DNA of 13,199 bases, from assembly GCA_030452775.1 (NCBI GenBank), contig JAKDLQ010000041.1:1-13199 (forward strand). The letters are read 5' to 3'. How positions within the stretch are numbered: the first letter of the stretch is position 1; each line of letters opens with the position of its first letter. The notes under the pieces are model-generated. The model was given only the letters and a program-made list of their open reading frames with translations. It was not told the DNA's origin and made no database searches. This DNA comes from Micrococcales bacterium (GTDB lineage: Bacteria > Actinomycetota > Actinomycetes > Actinomycetales > Dermatophilaceae). Made by a program: the position numbers and the translations under genes. Of the stretch, positions 6,216 to 13,199 are shown piece by piece.

Positions 6216-7759
6216 CCGCCGCTCTCCGGCTCCCGGCCCCCTCGAGCGGCGGCGTAGCGTGCCCGCCAGGCGGCATTCATCGGAAAGAGTCCATCGACCG
6301 GATGACCCTCCGCGACCTGTTCCGCGATCCAGCCATCCTCGTCCTCTTGCGCGAGGGCCTCGTCGACGACCTCCTCGACGAGGGACGGGGGGATGACGAT
6401 GACCCCGTCACTGTCGCCGACGATGATGTCTCCGGGCTGCACGGTCGTGCCGCCGCATCCGATTGTCAAGCCATGATCCCATGGAACGTGCTTGCGGCCG
6501 AGGACCGCGGGGTGTGAGCCGCCCGAGAAGACCGGTAGGCCCACGGCTGCGACCGCGTCGTAGTCGCGGACGGCTCCGTCGGTGACGATGCCGGCCGCGC
6601 CACGGGCGCGGGCGCAGATCGCGAGGATGTCGCCGAGCGTCCCCGCATCAGTCTCGCCTCGGGCCTCGATGACGATCACCTCCCCCTCGCCGACAGCGTC
6701 GAACGCCTGCTTCTGCGCGTTGTAGCCGCCACCGTGCGAGGTGAACAGATCCTCGCGGTTCGGGACCATGCGCAACGTTGCGGCGATACCGACCAGCTTG
6801 GCTTGCGGATGCATCGCCCGCACGCCATCGATGGTGACGTTGTTCAGCCCGCGCTTGCGCAGATGCGACGACAGGCCGGCGACGGGGCAGCGCTCGAGCT
6901 TGTCCCGAAGGACCGGGTCGAGCCTGGGTCCGGCCGCTGACCCCGCCGGGTCCACGCCTGCCGCCTCGGGTGAGCCCCACGCCTGGATACGCTGGGTGTC
7001 ATCGACCGCGGGAAGTGAGCCCATCGACGCGTCGAAGCCATCGGCACCCTGCACCACGGTGGTCACGAGTCGACCGGAGGTCGGAGCGCCCGGCGCATCC
7101 GGAGCGTCCACCTCCACCTCGATGACATCGCCGGGAACGACGACGGATGACCCTGCCGGCGTTCCGGTGAGGATGATGTCACCGGGCTCGAGCGTGAAGT
7201 GCTGCGACAGGTCGGCGACCAGCTGGGAGAGTGAGAAGAGCAACCCGGCGGTCGTGTCGTCCTGCGTCAGCTCGCCGTTGACCCAGGTCCGCAGCCGGAG
7301 CGCCCCAGGGTCGATCGAGCGGGCGTCGATGAGTGCCGGCCCGACCGGCGTGAAGCCGTCGCCGCCCTTGGAGCGGACGTTGGAGCCGCGGTCGTTCGCG
7401 CGCAGATCGTAGAGGCCGAAGTCGTTGGACGCGGTGACCCAGGCCACGTGACTCCACGCATCCGCCAGCGGCACCCGGCGAGCGGCGGCGCCGATGACGA
7501 GCGCGATCTCGCCCTCGTAGGCGAGCAGTTCGGTGCCGGCCGGTCGCTCGATCGACGAGCCGGATGCCGCGACCGAACTGGACGGCTTGAAGAAGTACGA
7601 CGGATGGGCGGGACGCCGTCCGCGTTGATCCGCGCGAGAGGCGTAGCTGAGATGGATGGCAACGATCTTGCCGGGGCGGCCCGGAAGTGATGCGAAGCGG
7701 GGGTCTGCACCATCGGTCGTGGCAGAACCTGCCCTGCGCCGTGCGATGTCGTCAGTCAT
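6212..7759 (-). CDS. FAH-domain / RraA-like domain fusion protein (HpaG-like)
   Basis: The 515-residue protein has two domains. Residues about 30-255 are a fumarylacetoacetate hydrolase (FAH) domain with metal ligands E82, E84 and D113, the K131 segment RSKGGDG, and TGTPAG (198-203). Residues about 285-500 are RraA-like (4-hydroxy-4-methyl-2-oxoglutarate aldolase/oxaloacetate decarboxylase family), with GGGYNAQ (343-349), GTLGDILA (373-380), R398-D399 in DGAVRDYDAV and GDSDGVIVIP (448-457). A Gly/Ala/Pro-rich linker (about 245-282) joins them. In this cluster it stands where HpaG would be. HpaG (two FAH halves) decarboxylates and isomerises the ring-fission product. Here the second FAH half is missing and an RraA domain takes its place. 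It is the first gene of the operon; GAGGGAG lies 5 nt before ATG 7759. The exact reactions of each half are not settled by sequence. Confidence 0.85.
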   Translation of the reverse strand: MTDDIARRRAGSATTDGADPRFASLPGRPGKIVAIHLSYASRADQRGRRPAHPSYFFKPSSSVAASGSSIERPAGTELLAYEGEIALVIGAAARRVPLADAWSHVAWVTASNDFGLYDLRANDRGSNVRSKGGDGFTPVGPALIDARSIDPGALRLRTWVNGELTQDDTTAGLLFSLSQLVADLSQHFTLEPGDIILTGTPAGSSVVVPGDVIEVEVDAPDAPGAPTSGRLVTTVVQGADGFDASMGSLPAVDDTQRIQAWGSPEAAGVDPAGSAAGPRLDPVLRDKLERCPVAGLSSHLRKRGLNNVTIDGVRAMHPQAKLVGIAATLRMVPNREDLFTSHGGGYNAQKQAFDAVGEGEVIVIEARGETDAGTLGDILAICARARGAAGIVTDGAVRDYDAVAAVGLPVFSGGSHPAVLGRKHVPWDHGLTIGCGGTTVQPGDIIVGDSDGVIVIPPSLVEEVVDEALAQEDEDGWIAEQVAEGHPVDGLFPMNAAWRARYAAARGGREPESGG

Positions 7760-7775
7760 GCTAGCTCCCTCGCTC

Positions 7776-7803
7776 TTGCGTCGTGATCAAAATCGTATAT
7801 GAT
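7776..7803 (+). promoter_or_regulatory. Promoter of transporter-hydroxylase operon
   Basis: TTGCGT (7776-7781) and TATGAT (7798-7803) are separated by 16 bp and lie about 80 bp before the transporter start. The -10 is one base from consensus and stands out in this GC-rich sequence. The prediction is by pattern only. Confidence 0.55.
7792..7803. promoter_or_regulatory. Candidate GntR operator in divergent promoter
   Basis: ATCGTATATGAT is symmetric except for one G/T pair, and is AT-rich in very GC-rich surroundings. It covers both -10 hexamers, so a protein bound here would block both operons at once. FCD-type GntR regulators bind short AT-rich palindromes such as those centred on GTATAC. 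Assignment to the regulator at 5448-6215 is inference. Confidence 0.5.
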
Positions 7804-7820
7804 CGGCAATCATCCGGCAA
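7792..7820 (-). promoter_or_regulatory. Promoter of the minus-strand catabolic operon
   Basis: Read on the minus strand, TTGCCG (7820-7815) is followed after 17 bp by TACGAT (7797-7792). It lies just upstream of the fusion gene and faces away from the + strand promoter; the -10 elements are immediately adjacent (7792-7797 and 7798-7803). Pattern only. Confidence 0.5.
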
Positions 7821-7882
7821 GGTGGTCCTCAGGATGCCCCGGCCATGACACTGAAGTCAGCACGAGCGAGGAGTCCCCCGCG

Positions 7883-9277
7883 ATGTCCACCCCCACGTCC
7901 GCTCAGCACCCGCCCGGGTACCCGCCGACAGCGCCGGTTGCGACACTCGCCGAGCGCCGCCGTGTCGTGTTCGCCACCGTCATCGGCACCACCGTCGAGT
8001 GGTACGACTTCTTCATCTATGCCGCCGCCGCCGGGCTCGTCTTCAACAAGATCTTCTTCGGGCCGATGGGCGGGCAGCAAGCACTTGTGCTGTCGTTCGC
8101 GACGGTGGGAGTGAGCTTCCTGTTCCGCCCACTCGGGGCGTTCCTGGCCGGTCACTTCGGTGACAGGTATGGCCGCCGCGTCGTCCTCGTCCTCACCTTG
8201 ATCCTCATGGGCGGCGCGACCGCTCTGATCGGCGTGCTGCCCTCCTACGACCAGATCGGCATCGCGGCCCCGATCCTGCTCGTCCTGCTCCGCATCCTGC
8301 AGGGCACCTCGGCCGGCGGCGAGTGGGGCGGCGCGGTCCTCATGGCCGTCGAGCACGCCCCGCACGACAAGCGCGGCCTCTTCGGTGCCGGGCCGCAGGT
8401 CGGTGTCCCCATCGGTCTGCTCCTCGCGTCCGGGGTCATGGCACTGATGGCGCTCATCGCACCCGGCGACGCGTTCCTGGCGTGGGGGTGGCGCGTTCCG
8501 TTCCTGCTCTCGGTCATCCTGATCGGCATCGGCTACTGGGTGCGCCGCCGCGTCGAGGAGAGCCCGGTGTTCACCGAGCTCGCGAAGCGCGCGGAGCAGA
8601 CCCAGATGCCGATCGTGGCGCTGTTCAAGGCGCACACCCCGCTCGTGCTCATCGCAGCTCTCGTGTTCGCGGGCAACAACACCGTCGGCTACATGACGAC
8701 AGGCGGATACATCCAGAACTACGCCACGGACCCCGATGGACCGATCGGGCTCGGGCGCAGCCCGGTGCTGTGGGCGGTCGCAGGCTCGGCGGTCACCTGG
8801 CTGCTGTCGACACTGTTCGCAGGCTGGCTGTCGGACTATCTCGGCCGCCGCAGGACATACCTCGTCGGCTGGATCCTGCAACTGGCGGGTGTCTTCCTCC
8901 TGTTCCCACTCGTCAACACCGGCGACATCTGGGTCCTCTTCGCCGGCCTCGCGATCCTCACGATCGGTCTCGGCTTCACCTACGGCCCCCAGGCAGCGTT
9001 GTATGCGGAGCTGTTCCCGGCGTCGATCCGCTTCTCGGGCGTCTCGATCTCGTACGCGATCGGCGCGATCCTCGGCGGCGCGTTCGCCCCGACGATCGCG
9101 GCCGCGCTGGTCGGGGCCACCGGCACGACGTGGTCGGTGACGTGGTATCTCGCCGGCATGACCCTCCTTGGTCTCGTCGCGACGCTCCTGCTGCGCGACC
9201 GCTCCCACATTCCGCTCGGCCCCGACCATGAGGCCGAGCAGCAGATCAGCCCGATCTACGGACTCTCGAAGGCATGA
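7883..9277 (+). CDS. MFS transporter, metabolite:H+ symporter (MHS) type
   Basis: This inner-membrane protein of 464 residues probably imports the aromatic acid used by the cluster together with protons. It shows the MHS-family hallmarks: TTVEWYDFFIY at the first membrane span (36-46), the loop 2-3 motif GHFGDRYGRR (90-99), RILQGTSAGGEWGG before the fifth span, and the mirrored motif GWLSDYLGRRR in the second half. About 12 hydrophobic spans are visible. I choose ATG 7883 because GAGGAG (7868-7873) stands 9 nt before it; an in-frame ATG at 7799 lies inside the promoter -10 and would add 28 polar residues. It is followed after 62 bp by the hydroxylase gene, which suggests shared transcription and a shared substrate. 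Relatives carry oxoglutarate, proline/betaine, shikimate or aromatic acids, so the substrate is inferred from context. Confidence 0.9.
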   Translation: MSTPTSAQHPPGYPPTAPVATLAERRRVVFATVIGTTVEWYDFFIYAAAAGLVFNKIFFGPMGGQQALVLSFATVGVSFLFRPLGAFLAGHFGDRYGRRVVLVLTLILMGGATALIGVLPSYDQIGIAAPILLVLLRILQGTSAGGEWGGAVLMAVEHAPHDKRGLFGAGPQVGVPIGLLLASGVMALMALIAPGDAFLAWGWRVPFLLSVILIGIGYWVRRRVEESPVFTELAKRAEQTQMPIVALFKAHTPLVLIAALVFAGNNTVGYMTTGGYIQNYATDPDGPIGLGRSPVLWAVAGSAVTWLLSTLFAGWLSDYLGRRRTYLVGWILQLAGVFLLFPLVNTGDIWVLFAGLAILTIGLGFTYGPQAALYAELFPASIRFSGVSISYAIGAILGGAFAPTIAAALVGATGTTWSVTWYLAGMTLLGLVATLLLRDRSHIPLGPDHEAEQQISPIYGLSKA

Positions 9278-9298
9278 CCAGCGCGCACCTGCCGGCGC

Positions 9299-9325
9299 AC
9301 GGACAACACGGATAACACGGACAAA
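9299..9325. repeat. 9-bp triple tandem repeat before mobA
   Basis: ACGGACAAC (9299-9307), ACGGATAAC (9308-9316) and ACGGACAAA (9317-9325) follow one another in the spacer between transporter and hydroxylase, ending a few bases before the GAGGAG ribosome-binding site (9329-9334). It is AC-rich and likely unstructured, which could keep the ribosome-binding site open. Confidence 0.75.
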
Positions 9326-9339
9326 GTTGAGGAGTTCTC

Positions 9340-11253
9340 ATGCAGTTTCATCACCACGGATACGTGTCCACCGATCCGCGCGTCAGCCCCGCAGCAGGAA
9401 CCGGCCTGGACCGGCCGACCGAGGTGCCAGACGAGGTTGACGTGTTGATCGTCGGCACCGGGCCGGCCGGGATGACCCTCGCCGCGCAACTGTCCCAGTT
9501 CCCCGACATCACGACGCGGATCATCGAACGACGCGACGGGCGGCTCGTCATCGGGCAGGCGGACGGCATACAGGCTCGCAGTGTCGAGACGTTCCAGGCG
9601 TTCGGCTTCGCCGAGCGGATCATCAGCGAGGCGTACCGGATCTGTGGGATGAACTTCTGGACCCCCGATCCCGCCGACCCGACGAGGATCATCCGCACGG
9701 ACCGGACCGTGGACGACCCGACGGGGATCAGCGAGTTCCCTCACCTCATCGTCAACCAGGCCAGGGTGCTGGACTACTTCGCCGAGGTGATGGCGAACTC
9801 GCCGTCCCGCATGACCCCCGACTACGGACTGGAGTTCATCGGCCTCACCGTTGCCGACGAGGGTGAGTATCCCGTCACCGCCACGCTGCGGGCGACCGCC
9901 GGAGAGCACACTGGACAGGAGCGCCGCGTCCGTGCGAAGTACCTCGTCGGCTGCGACGGCGCACGCAGCCCCGTCCGTGAGGCGATCGGCCGCAAGCACG
10001 TCGGCACCCAGTCCTACCACGCCTGGTCGGTGATGGACGTCCTCGCCGTCACCGACTTCCCCGACATCCGCACGAAGTGCGCGATCCAGTCGGAGCACGG
10101 CAGCATCCTGCACATCCCTCGCGAGGGCGGCTACCTCTTTCGCATGTACGTCGACCTCGGCGAGGTCGCCGCGGATGACAAGGGCGTGGTGCGCACGACG
10201 ACGGTCGAGACAGCGATCGCCAAGGCGAACGAGATCCTCCACCCGTACACGCTCGACGTGAGGCATGTCGCGTGGTACACGGTGTACGAGGTCGCGCACC
10301 GGCTCACCGACAAGTTCGACGATGTGCCGGCCGGGAGCGATCGCACTCCCCGCGTGTTCATCACCGGCGATGCCTGCCACACCCACAGCGCGAAGGCTGG
10401 GCAGGGGATGAACGTGTCGATGCAAGACGGTTTCAACCTCGGCTGGAAGCTCGCTCAGGTGCTCACCGGACGCAGCCCCGAGTCGCTGTTGGACACCTAT
10501 TCGGCCGAGCGGCACGTGGTCGCAAAGAACCTCATCGACTTCGACAAGGAGTGGTCGACTCTCATGGCGAAGAGGCCCGAGGAGTTCGAGGATCCGAAGG
10601 CGCTCGGCGAGTTCTATGTCAGCACCGCCGAGTTCCCGGCCGGGTTCATGACGCAGTACTCCCCCTCGATGCTGATCGGCGAGCCAACGCACCAGGTGCT
10701 CGCGACGGAGTTCCCGATCGGCAAGCGCTTCAAGTCCGCTCCGGTCATCCGCGTCGCCGATGAGAACCCCATCCATCTGGGTCACCACCATCGCGCCGAC
10801 GGGCGCTGGCGTCTGTACGCCTTCGCCGACGCCGCAGCGCCCGGCCAGACCTCGGCGCTCACGGAGTGGGCGGAGTGGCTGGCGACGTCGCAGGACTCGC
10901 CGGTCGTGGCGTACACACCGCAAGGAAGCGATATCGATCACGTGTTCGACGTCAAGGTCATCTATCCGCAGCAGCACACCGACATCGACATCATGAGCGT
11001 CCCGCAGGTCTTCCTCCCGCGCAGCGGCCCGTTCCAGCTCATCGACTACGAGAAGGTCTTCGCCGCCGATCCGCAGGACGACATCTTCGACCTGCGCGGC
11101 ATCGCTCGCGCCTCCGGTTGCGTCGTCGTCGTGCGCCCCGATCAGTATGTCGCTCACGTCCTCCCGCTCACAGCGACCTCCGAGCTCGCCGCCTTCTTCG
11201 CAGGCAACATGCTCGTGCCTCACGGGTCACCCGAGAGGCTCGCCAGGGCCTGA
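9340..11253 (+). CDS. mobA: MobA-like FAD-dependent 3-hydroxybenzoate 4-hydroxylase
   Basis: This 637-residue flavoprotein hydroxylase should put a second hydroxyl on a phenolic acid using NAD(P)H and oxygen. The FAD motifs are GTGPAG (39-44), the DG motif VGCDGARSPVR (203-213) and the GD motif ITGDACHTHS (341-350); the C-terminal thioredoxin-like domain follows. Length and sequence match Comamonas 3-hydroxybenzoate 4-hydroxylase (639 residues, compared from memory) nearly end to end. Residues noted in that enzyme's active site have counterparts at D75, H135, K246 and Y270. GAGGAG is 5 nt before ATG 9340. Its place beside a homoprotocatechuate cluster suggests 3-hydroxyphenylacetate as an alternative substrate, giving the HpaD substrate directly; the sequence does not decide. 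The last bases hold an 8-bp repeat (GGCCTGAC at 11247 and 11258) that copies the stop triplet. Confidence 0.88.
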   Translation: MQFHHHGYVSTDPRVSPAAGTGLDRPTEVPDEVDVLIVGTGPAGMTLAAQLSQFPDITTRIIERRDGRLVIGQADGIQARSVETFQAFGFAERIISEAYRICGMNFWTPDPADPTRIIRTDRTVDDPTGISEFPHLIVNQARVLDYFAEVMANSPSRMTPDYGLEFIGLTVADEGEYPVTATLRATAGEHTGQERRVRAKYLVGCDGARSPVREAIGRKHVGTQSYHAWSVMDVLAVTDFPDIRTKCAIQSEHGSILHIPREGGYLFRMYVDLGEVAADDKGVVRTTTVETAIAKANEILHPYTLDVRHVAWYTVYEVAHRLTDKFDDVPAGSDRTPRVFITGDACHTHSAKAGQGMNVSMQDGFNLGWKLAQVLTGRSPESLLDTYSAERHVVAKNLIDFDKEWSTLMAKRPEEFEDPKALGEFYVSTAEFPAGFMTQYSPSMLIGEPTHQVLATEFPIGKRFKSAPVIRVADENPIHLGHHHRADGRWRLYAFADAAAPGQTSALTEWAEWLATSQDSPVVAYTPQGSDIDHVFDVKVIYPQQHTDIDIMSVPQVFLPRSGPFQLIDYEKVFAADPQDDIFDLRGIARASGCVVVVRPDQYVAHVLPLTATSELAAFFAGNMLVPHGSPERLARA

Positions 11254-11284
11254 CGCTGGCCTGACACCCCCCGCACGACCACCG

Positions 11285-11335
11285 AGCCCCCGGCCCCAGC
11301 CGAGAAGGCGGGGCAACGGACGAACCCGGGGGGCT
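11285..11335. terminator. Nested hairpin between convergent genes
   Basis: The outer arms AGCCCCCGG (11285-11293) and CCGGGGGGCT (11326-11335) enclose an inner hairpin. There CCCC (11294-11297) and GCC (11299-11301) pair with GGC (11307-11309) and GGGG (11310-11313) around GAGAA. The only T run is TTTT a little downstream on the + strand (within CTCGTTTTCCGAG). It lies between the ends of the hydroxylase gene and the opposing ThDP-enzyme gene, where a two-way terminator is expected. Confidence 0.5.
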
Positions 11336-11361
11336 TCGGGGTGAGAAGCTCGTTTTCCGAG

Positions 11362-13014
11362 TCAGGAGTTCACGTTGATGATCTCCTGTTGATACGGCGC
11401 GATCACATCGCCCGAGATGCGCACGTCGAGCAGGAGGAACGAGCGAGCCGCTGGATCCGTCTGCGTCCACTCGGCGAGCCGGTCGAGATCGCTCAGCGAC
11501 CGCACGATGACACCCTCGGCGCCGACAGCGCGGGCAAGCCCCGCGAAATCGACCTCCGGGATGCGCATCGGACCCTGCGCGAGTCCCTTCAACCCGTAGA
11601 GATTGACCTCCGCGCCGTATGCGGCGTCGTTCCAGACGACCGCGAGCCCGCGGCCGCCCGCGACGCGCACCGCCGTCTCTAGGTCGGCCAACGCCATGAG
11701 ACCACCCCCGTCACCGGTCGAGAGCACGATGGTCGACTCCGGCCGGGCCAACGCCGCTCCGGGCACGCTGGGAAACCCGAGGCCGATCGACTGGAAGGCC
11801 GTACCGACCATGATCATGCGATCCGGTGCGGCGACCGGCCAGTACATGTTCGCCCAGCCGATGAAATGCCCGCCGTCGGACACGACGACGCGGTCTTCGG
11901 GAAGCAGCCCGCCGATCCGCACCGCGACCGATCGCGGGTCTAGCCGCCCATCGGCGGCGACCCCGTCGCCGGCAGGGTGGGCCCGCAGCGCCACGGCATC
12001 GACCGACTCGCGCCACCCTGACGGCGATGCCTCGAGCGCGGCCAGCGCGTCGACCAGGCGACGCGCCACCACCGACGCATCCCCCTGGATGAACCCGGCG
12101 ACATGCGGGTGCGTCGCCGACGACGCCGTATCGATCTGGAACACGAGCGTGCCCGGCGCGAAAAGATCGCCGAATCGCATGGTGAACTGGTTGAGGGAGG
12201 CACCGAAGACCACCGCGACGTCTGCTTCACGCACGAGCTCCATAGCACCCTGCGCGCCGAAACCGCCGGCCACCCCGAGATCGAAGTGTTGCTCGGGGAA
12301 GATCCCGCGCCCGAGTGCGGTGCTTGCCGTGACCGCCCCCGTGGCCTCCGCGAGATCACCGAGCGCTGCTGCCGCTCCGGCGAGCCAGGAGCCACGGCCG
12401 GCAAGCAACAACGGGCGCGCGGACGCCGACAGGGCATGGGCGAGGTCGCGGATCGCACCGTCGGCGAACGCACCGTCGGGCATGACCGGGGTCGGCAGGT
12501 GCGGCTCCGGTGCGGCTGGGACAGGTCCCACCTCGAGGGTGGAGACGTCATGGGGGATCGCGAGCACCGTCGGCACCCGGTAAGAGAGGGCGTGCTCGAT
12601 GGCGATGACCGTGGTGGCAGCGGCATCCGCACGCCCCACCGTGTAGGTGCGCGCGCCCACGGCGGAGGCAAGCGCGATCTGATCGACACCCCATGGGCGC
12701 GAACCGGAGGTCGGTTCGTCGCCCACGACGAGGACCAGCGGCACCTGGGCCTGCACCGCTTCTGCGAGCGCCGTGAGCATGTTGGTGAACCCGGCCCCGT
12801 AGGTCGCGGTCGCCGCCGCGATCCGGCCCGATGCGCGGTAAAACGCATCAGCGGCGACGACGCCGCCTGCCTCGTGGCGGACAGCGGCGAACACAGCCGA
12901 TGTCTGGCGCTCGAGAGCATCGAGGAAGTACGCGTTCCCGTTGCCCATCAGGCCGAACACGTGGTCGATGTGGCGGGCGAGGGTGACGGCGACATGGGCG
13001 GACACGATGGGCAT
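11362..13014 (-). CDS. ThDP-dependent decarboxylase/acetolactate synthase-like enzyme
   Basis: The 550-residue protein has the three-domain plan of thiamine diphosphate enzymes of the acetohydroxyacid synthase/benzoylformate decarboxylase group. E48 (VRHEAGG) is the glutamate that activates the cofactor, residues about 185-340 form the middle domain, and GDG (434-436) with N462 (VVWNDAAYG) is the Mg-diphosphate motif; the second N of the usual NN pair is D. ATG 13014 has AAAGG 6 nt upstream. It stands alone on the minus strand, facing the hydroxylase gene. Members act on 2-oxo acids, so a role in turning an aryl 2-oxo acid (benzoylformate or phenylpyruvate type) into the aldehyde that feeds this pathway is possible. 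I cannot choose a substrate from sequence, and an unrelated house-keeping or anabolic role is also open. Confidence 0.8.
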   Translation of the reverse strand: MPIVSAHVAVTLARHIDHVFGLMGNGNAYFLDALERQTSAVFAAVRHEAGGVVAADAFYRASGRIAAATATYGAGFTNMLTALAEAVQAQVPLVLVVGDEPTSGSRPWGVDQIALASAVGARTYTVGRADAAATTVIAIEHALSYRVPTVLAIPHDVSTLEVGPVPAAPEPHLPTPVMPDGAFADGAIRDLAHALSASARPLLLAGRGSWLAGAAAALGDLAEATGAVTASTALGRGIFPEQHFDLGVAGGFGAQGAMELVREADVAVVFGASLNQFTMRFGDLFAPGTLVFQIDTASSATHPHVAGFIQGDASVVARRLVDALAALEASPSGWRESVDAVALRAHPAGDGVAADGRLDPRSVAVRIGGLLPEDRVVVSDGGHFIGWANMYWPVAAPDRMIMVGTAFQSIGLGFPSVPGAALARPESTIVLSTGDGGGLMALADLETAVRVAGGRGLAVVWNDAAYGAEVNLYGLKGLAQGPMRIPEVDFAGLARAVGAEGVIVRSLSDLDRLAEWTQTDPAARSFLLLDVRISGDVIAPYQQEIINVNS

Positions 13015-13025
13015 GGAAGACCTTT

Positions 13026-13058
13026 CGAGACGATGCGGAACGATCCGTATGTGTCTCG
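13026..13058. promoter_or_regulatory. Inverted repeat just upstream of ThDP-gene RBS
   Basis: CGAGAC (13026-13031) pairs with GTCTCG (13053-13058), and inside it CGGA (13036-13039) pairs with TCCG (13044-13047). It touches the AAAGG ribosome-binding site (13021-13025 on the minus strand). It could be a leader hairpin that affects translation or an operator. Confidence 0.4.
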
Positions 13059-13136
13059 CGCGCTGGCTCTCGTGGGGCCGGTCGGCTGCGTGCCCATTTT
13101 TCGAGCACCGGCGGGCGCACCTCGCCGGACATCCTG

Positions 13137-13142
13137 ACTATA
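13137..13142 (-). promoter_or_regulatory. Possible -10 of ThDP-enzyme gene
   Basis: TATAGT on the minus strand is a good -10, about 120 nt before the ThDP start, but no clear -35 lies 16-18 bp upstream. The rest of 13059-13199 shows no gene that I can support; open frames there are short. Confidence 0.3.
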
Positions 13143-13199
13143 CGACGTAACTACTCAGGACTCGGTGTGGGCATCGGCGTGTCGTGGGGCTGATGTGAC

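Noticed and set aside
7799..7882. ATG at 7799 as the transporter start
   Set aside because: It lies inside the predicted -10 and operator and has no ribosome-binding site; ATG 7883 has GAGGAG and begins a typical MHS N terminus.
7829..9229. A 466-codon open frame on the - strand
   Set aside because: It is antisense to the MHS transporter, and the product is charged and repetitive, as expected from the complement of membrane-span codons.
9256..11223. A 655-codon open frame on the - strand
   Set aside because: It is antisense to the hydroxylase gene, which has clear FAD motifs end to end. The antisense product shows no family pattern.
12103..13137. A 344-codon open frame on the + strand
   Set aside because: It is antisense to the ThDP enzyme, and its product is Arg/His/Gly-rich without a domain.
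13136..13148. TCGTATA on the minus strand upstream of the ThDP gene as a second copy of the 7792-7803 operator
   Set aside because: Only seven bases are shared and the symmetric half is missing, so it is not enough to call a regulator site.

Overview
The window is high-GC DNA with GTG starts, strong Shine-Dalgarno sites and dense, overlapping genes. This suggests an actinobacterium; the ring-cleavage dioxygenase closely resembles the Brevibacterium/Arthrobacter homoprotocatechuate 2,3-dioxygenases as I know them from memory. The genus cannot be fixed from the sequence alone.

Layout. (1) 1-1022: a G/C-rich repeat region and a compact vapBC-type toxin-antitoxin pair on the + strand. A symmetric operator lies just upstream of the pair, and short 12-bp repeats sit on both sides of it. 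(2) 1023-7759: a six-gene minus-strand operon read from 7759 down to 1023, in the order FAH-RraA fusion, GntR/FCD regulator, hpaE, hpaD, hpaH, hpaI. Three of the five junctions overlap (4, 4 and 16 nt). (3) 7760-7882: a divergent promoter region with a 12-bp near-palindrome lying on both -10 elements. (4) 7883-11253 on the + strand: an MHS-family MFS transporter and a MobA-like FAD aromatic hydroxylase. (5) 11362-13014 on the - strand: a convergent ThDP-dependent enzyme of the acetolactate synthase/benzoylformate decarboxylase superfamily.

How it fits together. The transporter should import a phenolic acid and the MobA-like enzyme should add a second hydroxyl. HpaD then cleaves the catechol at the 2,3 (extradiol) position and HpaE oxidises the semialdehyde. 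The fusion protein should handle isomerisation and decarboxylation, HpaH hydrates, and HpaI splits the product into pyruvate and succinic semialdehyde (homoprotocatechuate pathway). The GntR protein is the obvious local regulator. Two things do not fit the textbook pathway. There is no separate hpaF isomerase, and the usual two-FAH-domain HpaG is replaced by a FAH domain fused to an RraA-like aldolase/decarboxylase domain. Also, the hydroxylase looks like 3-hydroxybenzoate 4-hydroxylase rather than the usual two-component HpaBC.

The window also holds many short, diverged tandem duplications (9, 12, 14, 17, 18 and 22 bp units). Several of them copy across the stop codon of a gene. I saw no tRNA, rRNA, CRISPR array, transposase or integrase.
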